A stretch of 64,000 bases of DNA from Ammoniphilus sp. CFH 90114 (GCF_004123195.1 NZ_SDLI01000004.1:62001-126000); one strand, 5' to 3'; shown: positions 20,094-29,481, counted from the stretch's first letter. Notes: a model not told the origin generated them from the letters alone. Program-made: numbers and translations.

Positions 20094-20906
20094 CTAACTC
20101 CTCTTCTCATACCGATTTCTCAGTTCAACTATCGTCCTCTCCATTTCCGGCATGAATAAGGACAATCCATCACCTGGCGCTGCTACTCCACCATAGTTAC
20201 TCAACACACCTTTCAGCCCTTCAACATAGGTTACAACGGATCCAACATCAACCAACTCTTGCAAACTAGCCATACGATCCACACTCACCAACGGATAGTT
20301 CCCTTTCTCTTCTCCTCCTGATGCGATCTCATAGAACCTCCGGACCAGCTCAGCTCGTTCATCCCCTTTCCCTTCCACTACAATAAAGGCTTGAACGACA
20401 AACGCTTTCGTCTGGCGACGCTGAGCTATTCCACAGAATTTTTTCCCCTTTACACTCAGATCAAAATCACCAGGACAGTATGAACCTACGATTTCCCCTT
20501 TTTCAACGAACGACCCCAAGCTATCTCGAATGATCTGGTACATTAGTTCAAAATCCTGGTGGAAATCGATCTTGGATGTTGGATTCGGCAGGATGATAGA
20601 TAGGTTGACTACACCAGGATCCAGCGGGACCGCTGCCCCTCCCGAGTTTCGTACCGTAACCGCATATCCTTGGCGCTCCAGCCACTCCATCGCTTGGTCG
20701 GAGTAAGGCAATTTTCGATCCCTTAACCCCATAACAAACGCTTTCTGATGGCGCCACAGATGGACAAGCGGTCCAAGAGTCCCCTCCCCTACCTTTCTAG
20801 CACAGAGCTCATCGAGAGCAAACGGATAAAGGATATCCCCCTTCATAACATCGACGGTAGAATCTACTATATTAAATTGAGCTGGCAATAACGTAGCTTG
20901 AGACAT
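20094..20906 (-). CDS. lipL: Octanoyl-[GcvH]:protein N-octanoyltransferase
   Basis: Lipoate/octanoate transferase of the LipL (YwfL) group, which moves octanoate from GcvH to E2 lipoyl domains. Family marks: VRNSGGAAVPLDPGVVNLSI, a candidate catalytic Cys in GSYCPGDFDLSV, and GKKFCGIAQRRQTKAFVVQ. ATG 20906 (MSQATLL) fits the family N-terminus and has AGGAACGG upstream, giving 270 residues; a start 10 codons earlier is possible. Lies upstream of and in the same direction as the pdh operon, whose E2 would be a target. Confidence 0.85.
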   Translation of the reverse strand: MSQATLLPAQFNIVDSTVDVMKGDILYPFALDELCARKVGEGTLGPLVHLWRHQKAFVMGLRDRKLPYSDQAMEWLERQGYAVTVRNSGGAAVPLDPGVVNLSIILPNPTSKIDFHQDFELMYQIIRDSLGSFVEKGEIVGSYCPGDFDLSVKGKKFCGIAQRRQTKAFVVQAFIVVEGKGDERAELVRRFYEIASGGEEKGNYPLVSVDRMASLQELVDVGSVVTYVEGLKGVLSNYGGVAAPGDGLSLFMPEMERTIVELRNRYEKRS

Positions 20907-21094
20907 TCCGTTCCTAATCCCCTTCTTAAGTAACATAATAGAAAATAATTATGCCCATTATACCCTATCATCTAAAAGAATGTCCTCATCATCAACTTTG
21001 ATATCACCAAGCATTTCGCACGCATAAAAACCTCCATTCTTGTAAAAAATACCCTTATGTTCCATGCGAAATTAAAGGAGGAAGCTTACCGACC

Positions 21095-21553
21095 ATGAAA
21101 CGATCGCACTTTTCCCTACCCCTATTATTGGTCCTATGGGTACTTAGCGGCTGTCAAGCTGCCGAACCGAACCAACCAAGAGTTCAAAGTCAAGAAACCG
21201 ATGCAGTCTATCAACAAATAGGGTACAACCCAGTACTGTCTAATCACACGGCATCCATGGTAAAAAAGAGAATAAATGGAGTAGATGACGCGGTTTCTGT
21301 TGTTATAGGAGAGGATGTTTCCATCGCCCTAAAGGTTACAGGGATTGATCGTTTCCGATTGAAAGGAATAAAGAAGGAAGTGGCTAGTCAACTCAAGAAA
21401 GACTTATCCGACCGATATACGATTCATGTTACAACTGATAAGAAACTCTTTCAGGACTTACAAACATTAAAAAGAAAAGTAAACCACGGCGAAGGAACCC
21501 CTAAGGCTATCATAAAAACCTATAACAAAATTAACAAAGACATGCATGGATAG
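21095..21553 (+). CDS. YhcN/YlaJ-type sporulation lipoprotein
   Basis: 152-residue lipoprotein: signal peptide followed by lipobox VLSGC, then a YhcN/YlaJ-like domain (ASMVKKRINGVDDAVSVVIG). Members sit in the forespore membrane and help germination or outgrowth. AAAGGAGGAAG lies 10 nt before the ATG. A marker that the organism forms spores. Confidence 0.85.
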   Translation: MKRSHFSLPLLLVLWVLSGCQAAEPNQPRVQSQETDAVYQQIGYNPVLSNHTASMVKKRINGVDDAVSVVIGEDVSIALKVTGIDRFRLKGIKKEVASQLKKDLSDRYTIHVTTDKKLFQDLQTLKRKVNHGEGTPKAIIKTYNKINKDMHG

Positions 21554-21623
21554 GCTTTTATCATACCTAGTCCCTCCAAACGAATGATGTGCTATATTAG
21601 AATAGACAAAAGGAGGGATGCAT

Positions 21624-21959
21624 GTGGGAAAGAAAAGAAAAACCTACTATTTAGATGAAGAAATCATTCAAAGAGTCAAAACACACGCACAACAGCAACA
21701 GATTAGCGAGAATGATGCCTTCGAGCAAGCCGTCTTTATTTATGAAAAATTTTATGAACACGCCAATCAATACATCCCCATATCCAAAGAGTTTCAACCC
21801 TTATTACTCGAAGCGGTAGATCATATGATTTATCAAAGCGAACGGATGATGCAAACACCATATCCAGACCCTCTGTTAGCTCAGAACGTTCAAGACAGCC
21901 TTTCCGCGCGTATTGCCTATTTATACGAAATACGAAAAGTCTTAACAGATACAAAAAAC
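21624..21959 (+). CDS. Ribbon-helix-helix-like small protein
   Basis: About 113 residues ending just before the terminator (stop at 21963-21965). GTG 21624 lies 7 nt after AGGAGG; ATG 21618 is too close to it. The start GKKRKTYYLDEEIIQRVKTH resembles a ribbon-helix-helix DNA-binding strand and helix; the rest is helical. Likely a small DNA-binding protein; target unknown. Confidence 0.65.
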
Positions 21960-21994
21960 GGCTAAGTCTACGAAGAGACTTGAGCCGTTTTTTT
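21959..21994 (+). terminator. Terminator
   Basis: CGGCTAAGTCT and AGACTTGAGCCG pair around a short loop, then seven T. Includes the stop codon of the preceding gene. Confidence 0.88.
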
Positions 21995-22002
21995 GCATTT
22001 CC

Positions 22003-22347
22003 TTATTGTTGCGTTCCGTTCCTCATGGAGATCGTATCCGATACCCAATGGACACTTTGCGAGACAATCATTCCACCACTCATCGCCATCGCTACGTTGA
22101 CTGTTTCCCAAATCTCCTGATCCGTTGCCCCCTTGTGCAGCGCTTCTCCTACGTGGTACCGAACACAATTTTCATCTCGATGACTCAAACTGATACCAAG
22201 AGCAATTAATTCTTTGTTCTTTTTACTCACGACACCTTCTTCAAAACAAACCCCTGTAAAATCATTATACCGATCCACCACATCAGGCATGATATGGTGC
22301 AGCTCCTGAATGCCGAGTTTATAGTTGTCTTCCTGTTGCATACTCAT
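22003..22347 (-). CDS. Carboxymuconolactone decarboxylase (AhpD-like) family protein
   Basis: 114 residues. AhpD-like fold with ELIALGISLSHRDENCVRYH, where AhpD has a CxxC pair; here only one Cys remains with His four residues later, so peroxidase-reductase activity is doubtful. ATG 22347 (MSMQQED) follows GGGAGGTGGG; a GTG 12 nt earlier lies inside that site. It follows the next small gene by a few bases. Confidence 0.8.
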   Translation of the reverse strand: MSMQQEDNYKLGIQELHHIMPDVVDRYNDFTGVCFEEGVVSKKNKELIALGISLSHRDENCVRYHVGEALHKGATDQEIWETVNVAMAMSGGMIVSQSVHWVSDTISMRNGTQQ

Positions 22348-22364
22348 TCCTTTGCCCACCTCCC

Positions 22365-22649
22365 TTATTGCTTCTCGTAATTGGCTTGAGTTTCCTCTTC
22401 CGTCCCATCCCCTTTATAACGTATCGGGTCTGCTGCTGGATCTAAGCGCGGTAGTCCCGTGTGAAGTTGCTCAAACTCATAGCCGAAGCGTTGTTCATTT
22501 TCTTCACCCGTATCCCAACCGGAGCTCTTCCCGAGGTTTTCTGTCAGCAGCGTACTCCCATAAGGCCCTTCCGGAAATTCTTCCAAGGTTCGTGAATGAA
22601 GGTGTATTTGCTCTGTGGACAACAAGGAATGTTTCGGTTCTTCTGCCAT
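22365..22649 (-). CDS. Hypothetical small hydrophilic protein
   Basis: 94 residues, hydrophilic and rich in Glu, Gly and Pro, no membrane segment. GGAGGG lies 7 nt before the ATG. Probably co-transcribed with the AhpD-like gene. Its promoter region carries two 17-bp palindromes (22751-22794). I do not recognise the family. Confidence 0.72.
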   Translation of the reverse strand: MAEEPKHSLLSTEQIHLHSRTLEEFPEGPYGSTLLTENLGKSSGWDTGEENEQRFGYEFEQLHTGLPRLDPAADPIRYKGDGTEEETQANYEKQ

Positions 22650-22750
22650 ATTTTAGCCCTCCTTTAAGCCATTAATCACGGTAATCAACTATAGAATTCC
22701 CCGACAAAAGGAAAACTAGTTCGATAATTTATCTACAAAATACACTACCT

Positions 22751-22794
22751 TGTACAAAGTTTGTACACTCATTCAGGTGTACAACTTTTGTATA
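22751..22794. promoter_or_regulatory. Tandem 17-bp palindromes, likely operator
   Basis: TGTACAAAGTTTGTACA (22751-22767) is a perfect palindrome with 8-nt arms about a single base. TGTACAACTTTTGTATA (22778-22794) is a near copy 27 bp away, centre to centre. They precede the 22649 start on the minus strand; TTGTAC inside the first may be the -35. Confidence 0.6.
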
Positions 22795-22806
22795 ATTTAA
22801 TTCTCT

Positions 22807-23919
22807 TTAAGAATCAACAACCACTTGTTTTGCGTGAACTAATAAGTCCATCTTTTGAATGACCTGACAGTATTCTTGCTCACACCGGCGCACCTTGCTT
22901 TCAGACGGCCTTAACGCTTCAACTACTTCACTCGTTTCATACCAGTCTTCTCGCTTTGGCGGTTGATGATCGACATCGGCCCATACATCCATGAGCTTAG
23001 GACTATAGATCATGGGTGATTCTTTTTTTACACGGCAACGTTCTATGCGATTTTCGTAGGGGAAATTAAGGTTTTCAGATAACCCTGAGGAAAATAAGCC
23101 CGGCCAATAGACTTCGCGTGAGCCCGTATGTGGATTCCGTTTTGACCATTCCAGAACATAGGGAAGCACATCTCTATCGAACAACAGGTCATAGAGCTCC
23201 TTGCCCAGTTTTATTCTTTTCTTTAGATTCGGAAATGATTCGACTTGTTGTCCGAACAATTGAGGTTCTCCATCCACCAAGGCGGGGAAAAGAATCATAC
23301 ATAAATCTAGCCAATCTTCTACGAGGAATTTCATATCTCCAAATACTGGCTCCGCATACAAACTATTTTTCACAATTCTAGACTGAATGTAATTCTGTTC
23401 ATTGATGATTAACGCAATCGTAATGGTTTGTTGATCTCGCTGTAGCCAGAAATCACTCCAGATGACTTGCATAAATTTAGAAATATGAAACGTTGGTAAA
23501 AGATGAAATAAATTCTCGTCCATTTGTTTAGATAATTCATAAAGAAGCAACTGAGGGTAAGCATCCTGGAAGATAAGCCAATTGGAACGCTCTAAAAAAC
23601 GAAAGTACTCCTCCCCTTCTAATTTTTTCATCAATCTCGAGCACCAATCCCCTTTTAGATCGGTCATATTCCATCCTGCATTTCGTGACACCATATGGGC
23701 TAACAGGGCCCAATGAATTTCGGGATTGCGGTTATAGTACTCCCAATAAGCCATCGTTCTTGTTATATTGTTCCGGTTACTTTCTACGGTTTTCGCGCGT
23801 ATAGCGTCGACCCAACGCCTGTCTTTAGTGGACAGCTGAGGTGTAACAGGTTCATAACGTTCGAGTTGCTCTTTTAATTCGGGATTAACAGAGGGATGAA
23901 ACCATGATAACCAACTCAT
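22807..23919 (-). CDS. yppC: YppC-like protein (DUF2515)
   Basis: 370 residues, soluble, matching the YppC/DUF2515 family through NRNNITRTMAYWEYYNRNPE and LLAHMVSRNAGWNMTDLKG. Function unknown. Monocistronic as far as seen. Confidence 0.78.
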   Translation of the reverse strand: MSWLSWFHPSVNPELKEQLERYEPVTPQLSTKDRRWVDAIRAKTVESNRNNITRTMAYWEYYNRNPEIHWALLAHMVSRNAGWNMTDLKGDWCSRLMKKLEGEEYFRFLERSNWLIFQDAYPQLLLYELSKQMDENLFHLLPTFHISKFMQVIWSDFWLQRDQQTITIALIINEQNYIQSRIVKNSLYAEPVFGDMKFLVEDWLDLCMILFPALVDGEPQLFGQQVESFPNLKKRIKLGKELYDLLFDRDVLPYVLEWSKRNPHTGSREVYWPGLFSSGLSENLNFPYENRIERCRVKKESPMIYSPKLMDVWADVDHQPPKREDWYETSEVVEALRPSESKVRRCEQEYCQVIQKMDLLVHAKQVVVDS

Positions 23920-24038
23920 CGAAGACCTCCCCCTTTTTCGCTCAACTATTACTTCTTAAGATTGAAGAGATCGACCATTTCTATGCATGTTCTTTCAACT
24001 TGTTATATAATGGTGCAAAAACCAAAAGGTGTTTAGGT

Positions 24039-24066
24039 TATTTACAGAATAAACATTATGTAAACC
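24039..24066. other. Candidate dif-like recombination site
   Basis: 28 bp in Xer-site format: left arm TATTTACAGAA, centre TAAACA, right arm TTATGTAAACC. Compared with Bacillus subtilis dif as I remember it, 20 of 28 positions match, including 10 of 11 in the right arm. It lies in the 5' region of a Xer-like recombinase gene, 24 nt before its start. Confidence 0.5.
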
Positions 24067-24090
24067 AAGTATGAAAGTGAGGTAAATATC

Positions 24091-25224
24091 GTGACTTTCG
24101 AATCCTTATCAGGCTTTGTAAAGAAAGATCCCTTCCAACAGCTGGATGAATCTGTTCGAATGATGGTGATGAAGCTTCCAAATGAAGCCCAGCAGTATAT
24201 TGCAGATTTAATTGCAGAGGAACTTTCCTTACTTTCCATTAAAAACTATGTATATGATTTAAATTTATTGTGGGATTATTGTAGAGCCGAAGGCATCTCT
24301 TCTATTCAAGAGATCGACTTTCGTGTCCTTAAATCCTTTTTTCTCTATATTGCTAATGGATATGAACGAATTGTATTCACCAAGGTTGTTAAAACCCATG
24401 CTGAAACCGGAGAAACGACGGAAGAATGGGTGGAAAAGCGCTATTTTCGCAAGAATTCCATGACAGGCGGTCAAGCCCGCAAGGTATCTACCTATAATTC
24501 TTTCTTCGATTATCTGTTACGGAATTACGAAGTCGAAGTCAACCCGATGAAAGAACTGGAGAAGAAAAAAGCCAGCAAACGAGGCGGTTCAAAAGTCCAA
24601 AATGAACCGATCTTCCTCACCTACCAAGAATGCTTGGATTATCTAAATGCCATCAATAAATATTACGCGGACCATCCGGATGATAAGCGATTCAAAGCCG
24701 AACTCGAGATTCGCGACAGAGCCATTATCCTATTGTTCCTTAATTCAGGCCTGCGTGTCTCGGAGTTATGCAGTTTAAACACGGAAAGTCTGCGACTTCA
24801 TCGTGAAACAACGACCTTATCTGTTCTGGGTAAAGGGAAAAAGAACCGCACCCTGCACGTCAATGATCAGACCTTTCAAGCGATCAGCGATTATTTAGAA
24901 TCTAGACCTAAAAAAATCCCGAAGGAGCATAAGAATGCCCTCTTCTTAAACCGGGATCATACGCGAATTAGCCGAAAAGCCGTTTATGAAATTGTGAAAA
25001 AATATGCTCGGATAGCTAACATTGATGAAACCTCGGTCAGCAAGCTTTCACCACATAAGCTTCGTCATACCTTCGCTACCCTCCTATTGCAGAATGGAGC
25101 GAACATTAAAGTAGTTCAGGAGCTACTAGGCCATGAAAACATTTCAACGACTAATATTTACGTCCATGCCGTTGACCGTGAAAAAGAAGCTGCCATATCC
25201 TCACTCAATCAGTTGTTTTCTTAA
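24091..25224 (+). CDS. Xer-like tyrosine recombinase (XerS-type)
   Basis: 377 residues. The catalytic set is complete: R222 (SGLRVSELC), K248 (LGKGKKNR), H322 and R325 (SPHKLRHTF), H348 (GHENIST) and nucleophile Y357 (TNIYVHA). The N-terminal SAM-like domain is longer than in XerC/XerD and has an insert near residues 98-130, as in single-recombinase XerS proteins. The GTG start follows GAGGT by 7 nt. Alone on the plus strand, with no phage genes nearby. Candidate role: chromosome dimer resolution or integration. Confidence 0.85.
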   Translation: MTFESLSGFVKKDPFQQLDESVRMMVMKLPNEAQQYIADLIAEELSLLSIKNYVYDLNLLWDYCRAEGISSIQEIDFRVLKSFFLYIANGYERIVFTKVVKTHAETGETTEEWVEKRYFRKNSMTGGQARKVSTYNSFFDYLLRNYEVEVNPMKELEKKKASKRGGSKVQNEPIFLTYQECLDYLNAINKYYADHPDDKRFKAELEIRDRAIILLFLNSGLRVSELCSLNTESLRLHRETTTLSVLGKGKKNRTLHVNDQTFQAISDYLESRPKKIPKEHKNALFLNRDHTRISRKAVYEIVKKYARIANIDETSVSKLSPHKLRHTFATLLLQNGANIKVVQELLGHENISTTNIYVHAVDREKEAAISSLNQLFS

Positions 25225-25265
25225 AGACTAGGGGTAGGATTCCCGGGGATTCCGCTGATTTTACG

Positions 25266-25324
25266 TCCATTCGACAAGTTAGTTAATCGACTAACTAAAT
25301 AAATGCATTTTTCTGACGAATGGA
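25266..25324. repeat. Nested inverted repeat after the recombinase gene
   Basis: Outer arms TCCATTCG (25266) and CGAATGGA (25317), inner arms TTAGTTA (25279) and TAACTAA (25292). No T-run follows the stems, so not a clear terminator. Possible recombinase-binding or regulatory site. Confidence 0.45.
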
Positions 25325-25374
25325 GGCGGAAAGGGAAGGTCGGCTCAACACCCTGGTCGTTCCATAACAAGCAA

Positions 25375-25434
25375 AAAGAAAGAGGGTGCCACTAAGGATT
25401 CGGTTTTACCGACCTTTTGGGTTACCCTCTTTTC
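25375..25434 (-). terminator. Terminator of the cold-shock gene
   Basis: Minus strand: AGAGGGTAACCC ... GGCACCCTCT with an inner CGGTAAAACCG hairpin, then TTCTTTTTG. Confidence 0.75.
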
Positions 25435-25445
25435 CTACCTGTCTA

Positions 25446-25643
25446 TTAGAGTTTTACTACATTAGAAGCTTGAGGCCCACGGTTGCCGTCCACGATATCA
25501 AATTGCACGGATTGGCCTTCCTCTAACGTCTTAAAACCTTCTGACTTAATTGCACTATAGTGAACGAATACATCTCCACCATCTTCTCTTTCAATGAATC
25601 CGTATCCCTTCTCCGCATTAAACCATTTAACTTTTCCTACCAT
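25446..25643 (-). CDS. cspB: Cold-shock protein (CspB-like)
   Basis: 65-residue single-domain nucleic-acid chaperone. RNP1 is KGYGFIERE and RNP2 is [15 protein letters not shown] lies about 10 nt before the ATG. About 225 bases of untranslated sequence precede it, as usual for cold-shock genes with long leaders; a promoter is not obvious. Confidence 0.95.
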   Translation of the reverse strand: MVGKVKWFNAEKGYGFIEREDGGDVFVHYSAIKSEGFKTLEEGQSVQFDIVDGNRGPQASNVVKL

Positions 25644-25870
25644 ATGCTTGAAAACCTCCTTAGGGCTAATAGATCAGTGTCGAAAAGCGGACAACAAAGC
25701 TTCTTCAGCCTTAAAGCTGGTCAAGCAGATATGGCTTGTAAGAACGCGTAGTCTTTAACCACTCTCAAACACCCTTCACCTTAATCATATTCACTATGGG
25801 GACCATGAACGAGTGTCGTTCTCCTCACCCTGATCCTCATGTGATATTCTATGCAGGAGGCTAAATTTGG

Positions 25871-28144
25871 TTAGTATCTTAATTCATTTCTTTTGCTTAA
25901 ATAACGAGAGAACGCTACGGCTGCATCAGCTCGAGTCACGGTTCCTTGAGGAATAAATTTACCCTCTTGTGTCTCCATAATGCCAAGCTTCGAAATCAGG
26001 ATGGCTGCGCCAACGGCCTTAATGGAATCCGCATCTTGTAGGTCATTAATAAATAAGTTATCGATCTTCGCTAAATGCTCAAAGCCTAGGGCCCGAATAA
26101 TCATCGTAGCCATTTCTTCTCGGTTAATTTTTTCATCTGGTTTGAAGTTTTCTTGGTTGCGGTCAATCCAGTTACGCTCTACTGCATTCTCTATATAAGC
26201 AAAGTATGGAGAACTTTTCTGTACATCTTTAAATGTAGATGATCTCGCCTCATCGTACCATACCTTATATCCATTGTTTTCAAGTAAGACAAGCATTTTA
26301 ATCATTTCCCCGCGAGAGATCTCTTCGTCAGGCTTAATCTGTTTGTTCTCCACGTCAAAGACATTGTAACGCAGAAGTAATTGAAGCTCCTTCTCGGCTC
26401 GGTGCCCGCGGATATCTGTTACACTTCCCGACTCTACAACCAGCTGTCCTGTTTCCCTATGGGTCCACTTGCCTGTTTCGGCATCCAAGTATACCGGCTC
26501 TCCAAATTCCTTCACTCTTGGCTGGTAAACTAACATGGCTTCAAGATTACGCTTTACTGCTCCAGGAACCAAGGACGGCTTTTCATTCGGAAGAACATAG
26601 ACTAATGGCATATCAAGACGTGCTACGTAAGCCTCTAACGCCTCCCCTGGACTCATCACTTTCTTTTTGTTTTCAGAAATTAACAGATTATCAGCATTGA
26701 ACCAGTAATTGCCGACTTCACCTGTCATCATATCGACATTGACATGGATCCCGCCATGCTCTAGGGAAATCCCATTCACTTCGCGCATAAAGGTAAATGA
26801 TTGGAAGCGTCCATTATAGACTTCTTCATGAGGCATTCTCGGCATTTTCATCAAGTAAAGCTGGTGAGCAATATCCGGGTGTAGGGCTTTCATGAGCTCT
26901 ATCGCTTTCTTCTCGGCTTGCTCTTTTGTAATCTTTGTTTTTTGGTCCTGTTGGACCCCTTCCTTCTCCATAATGACATGTCTTTCGTTACTGTAGTTTA
27001 GGATTCGACCTGTTTTCGCATCTACAGCCGCCATCGCCCAGCTGTTCATCATACCTTCGTTTCTTATTTCCCAATTAAACTCCCAAACGGAGGTTTGCGT
27101 CTCTCCCCACTGTTCGCGGAACGATGCCCGAATCATATTTTCGTCCTTCGGCAGTTCAAAGTGTGCCTTCAGGATCTCCATGGCTTTCTCCTGTGTCACC
27201 TTCCCGTGGTTTAGCTCCCCGAGCTTTTTATCTGATAAGACGACACGCCCCACATCACCTGTCTTCACTTCATCCCCCCACAAAGTGACTTGTGAACCAT
27301 CCGTAGCACGGATATAGATGGGTTCATAGTAGTAGGAGGTATTGTCTGGCATATATCCCAGCTTCATCGTCCTGGCAACTCCGGGACCCCATAAAGAAAG
27401 TTGCTTTACAGCAAGATTGACTTTTTCCTGGTAGACCTTCAGCGCTTGTTCTTTTGTAATGAGCTTATCAAAGGACGGAAATTGAATAGCATCGTCCCAT
27501 CGATAGCCTATATTTACGACCTTCCCATCCCCATTCACATTGATGCGGATCTCATTATTTTCGAATGGAATTCCATTGACTTGTCTCTTATAAGTAATGG
27601 GGTATTCTACATGACCATTTAAAGGGGGTTTGGCAGCCTGCTCGTAGCGATCATCGTAGACGATTTCCTTCGCTTTATCCGGGAAGTTCTTCTGAATATA
27701 TTCCATAGCGATATCTTTAGCCTTTGTGATATCCACCTTCGGAGGGTAAGTAGACTTAGTATTTTCACCGTTGTACATCTCGACTTGAAGGACATGACCA
27801 TCGTTTGCATCTATGACGATGTGGATATGACCGTAATTCGGAGGGGTTTGTTTGTCCCAATAAACAATCCATGCCGCTGTTTGATTCCCCCACCAGTTTG
27901 ACTGGAACTCAATATTTCGCTGGGTAAAGCCATCTGGAATCGGGATCGTCTGCTTGGCAATCTCCAGTGCTTGATCCTTGGAGATCTTAGCCGATGCCAT
28001 CGCTTTGCTGTCCTGTACGGCAACAGGGGCAGGAGCGGGCTTTGTCGTGGCAACGTCTTGGGCATAAGAGGGGAGAACACCGCTCGTAAACATTAAGGTA
28101 CTGGCCAATAATATAGGAAAACCTTTCTTCTGAAAGCGTCTCAT
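25871..28144 (-). CDS. Surface protein with YcdB/PepSY-like repeats and three SLH domains
   Basis: About 757 residues. Signal peptide (GFPILLASTLMFTSG ... SYAQ), then repeated YcdB/YcdC and PepSY-like modules (ISKDQALEIAKQTI, ITKEQALKVYQEKV, ITKEQAEKKAIELM), and three C-terminal SLH domains (IKPDEEISRGEMIKMLVLL, FKPDEKINREEMATMIIRAL, FIPQGTVTRADAAVAFSRYL). It should be exported and bound to the cell wall by SLH-polymer contact. ATG 28144 and ATG 28153 are both possible. PepSY modules often inhibit peptidases; target unknown. Confidence 0.85.
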   Translation of the reverse strand: MRRFQKKGFPILLASTLMFTSGVLPSYAQDVATTKPAPAPVAVQDSKAMASAKISKDQALEIAKQTIPIPDGFTQRNIEFQSNWWGNQTAAWIVYWDKQTPPNYGHIHIVIDANDGHVLQVEMYNGENTKSTYPPKVDITKAKDIAMEYIQKNFPDKAKEIVYDDRYEQAAKPPLNGHVEYPITYKRQVNGIPFENNEIRINVNGDGKVVNIGYRWDDAIQFPSFDKLITKEQALKVYQEKVNLAVKQLSLWGPGVARTMKLGYMPDNTSYYYEPIYIRATDGSQVTLWGDEVKTGDVGRVVLSDKKLGELNHGKVTQEKAMEILKAHFELPKDENMIRASFREQWGETQTSVWEFNWEIRNEGMMNSWAMAAVDAKTGRILNYSNERHVIMEKEGVQQDQKTKITKEQAEKKAIELMKALHPDIAHQLYLMKMPRMPHEEVYNGRFQSFTFMREVNGISLEHGGIHVNVDMMTGEVGNYWFNADNLLISENKKKVMSPGEALEAYVARLDMPLVYVLPNEKPSLVPGAVKRNLEAMLVYQPRVKEFGEPVYLDAETGKWTHRETGQLVVESGSVTDIRGHRAEKELQLLLRYNVFDVENKQIKPDEEISRGEMIKMLVLLENNGYKVWYDEARSSTFKDVQKSSPYFAYIENAVERNWIDRNQENFKPDEKINREEMATMIIRALGFEHLAKIDNLFINDLQDADSIKAVGAAILISKLGIMETQEGKFIPQGTVTRADAAVAFSRYLSKRNELRY

Positions 28145-28234
28145 TGTAATCATTTCCTTTCCAGGTAAGATGTTCTTCTTACTGGATTAGACGAGGGCTT
28201 CTAAAGAAAGGTTGCATGAAAATGAGGCACGAAA

Positions 28235-28783
28235 TTATGACAAAATAATCCTTACTTTGCTATTCTTCAAGATCCTCCCATCATATTGGAAGGATCCCAT
28301 CCAGTCTTCCTCCCGTTGGATAGGAGCCTGACAGCAGCCGCTTCGATAGCGGTCTGGATTAAACCGCTTCATCATTCCTAGAGATTTCTTACAGTGCTGG
28401 CAGGTGAGTTTATACACCTTCGTGGGAAGTTTGACAGTGTTCGTAGAGATGGCACCCACCCGTCGCAATTCCTGCTCAAACACGGGATGATGATCCTGAT
28501 AAGGTTTGTTCTGGATAAAAAGATGATAATGGCACATCTCATGAAGTAAGACAGCAATAAAAATCTCTCGATCCACAAACTGGGCTGCATATTTGCTCAT
28601 CTCAATTTTTAGGGGTTCCCGCTTCTTTCCTTGCTGGCGAAAAACAAACCGACCCATTGCTCTTGTCAGTCTGCCGTTCCAGACAACAGGAATTTGCAGT
28701 TTATCCTGCCAAAAATGTTGGGATAACTTGTCAGCTAAAGCTTGTAATTTCTCAGGGTCAAAATCAATTTCACGTTTCTCCAC
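28235..28783 (-). CDS. SprT-like zinc metalloprotease-type protein
   Basis: 182 residues from GTG 28783, which has GGAGGG 7 nt upstream; the frame opens earlier inside the DUF502 gene. SprT-like domain with the HExxH metal site (AVLLHEMCHYHLF) and a C-terminal zinc ribbon (LTCQHCKKSLG and a later GCC). Related to SprT/Spartan proteins that act on DNA-protein crosslinks; the precise role in Bacillales is not known. Confidence 0.82.
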   Translation of the reverse strand: MEKREIDFDPEKLQALADKLSQHFWQDKLQIPVVWNGRLTRAMGRFVFRQQGKKREPLKIEMSKYAAQFVDREIFIAVLLHEMCHYHLFIQNKPYQDHHPVFEQELRRVGAISTNTVKLPTKVYKLTCQHCKKSLGMMKRFNPDRYRSGCCQAPIQREEDWMGSFQYDGRILKNSKVRIILS

Positions 28784-28848
28784 CGCTTTTCCCTCCAACC
28801 TCTCCTCATTATACACAGAGATGACAGGAAAATACAGCACAAACGTTC

Positions 28849-29403
28849 TTATTCTTTCTTCTTCGAAGCCACGCCAGCGCTCACACAAAATTGGAGAGCT
28901 TCCTGGACAGGTGTATCCACAAACACTAATTTTTCTCGCGGCAGCAAACGAATCTCACCAGACACTTGCAGCCCGTGCGGAAAATAGACGGAAACATACT
29001 CTGGCCCCAATTGAAACTGATGGACATCTTCCGTTGTGAGAAAACCGATCCTCATTACATCTTCCTGCTCCTTATAGAGTACCACTTGAGAAAAGGCACG
29101 TTTTTCACCTGCTAATGAGGAGATGGTTTCTTTCGTCATTAAGTAAAGGGTCTTCACCCCAGGAAATTTCGTAATAATGGCTTCCATGATCGCAATCCCT
29201 TTTTTTCCAACCCACCATTGACTAACAAAGCCAATTAGAGAGATAATCAAAAAGATATAGATTACACCTGAGCCCGGAAACTCCGGAAGGGGAATAAACG
29301 CAGACAATGAGTGCAGCCAATGATAGATGAGATAGAGTACATAAAAGGTAATTCCAATCGGTACAGTAACCATTAGTCCGCTAAAGAGAATCTTCTTCAA
29401 CAC
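28849..29403 (-). CDS. DUF502 membrane protein
   Basis: 184 residues. GTG 29403 has AAAGGAG 6 nt upstream, and the product then starts VLKKILFSGLMVTVPIGITF, as expected for DUF502; the frame opens 9 codons earlier without a ribosome site. Two membrane helices near residues 10-30 and 50-70, then a soluble domain (FPGVKTLYLMTKET, YVSVYFPHGLQVSGEI). Function unknown. Confidence 0.85.
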   Translation of the reverse strand: MLKKILFSGLMVTVPIGITFYVLYLIYHWLHSLSAFIPLPEFPGSGVIYIFLIISLIGFVSQWWVGKKGIAIMEAIITKFPGVKTLYLMTKETISSLAGEKRAFSQVVLYKEQEDVMRIGFLTTEDVHQFQLGPEYVSVYFPHGLQVSGEIRLLPREKLVFVDTPVQEALQFCVSAGVASKKKE

Positions 29404-29481
29404 TTTCGTCTCCTTTATTTCCATATTCATTCTTTAATGTATACGTACAACCAGATCACAAGTTTCACGGAGGGAACAACC

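Noticed and set aside
24091-25224. Integrase of an integrated phage or island
   Set aside because: No phage, tRNA or duplicated attachment sequence seen nearby.
23920-25445. Replication terminus at the dif-like site
   Set aside because: Gene orientation does not switch as expected there; skew could not be computed.
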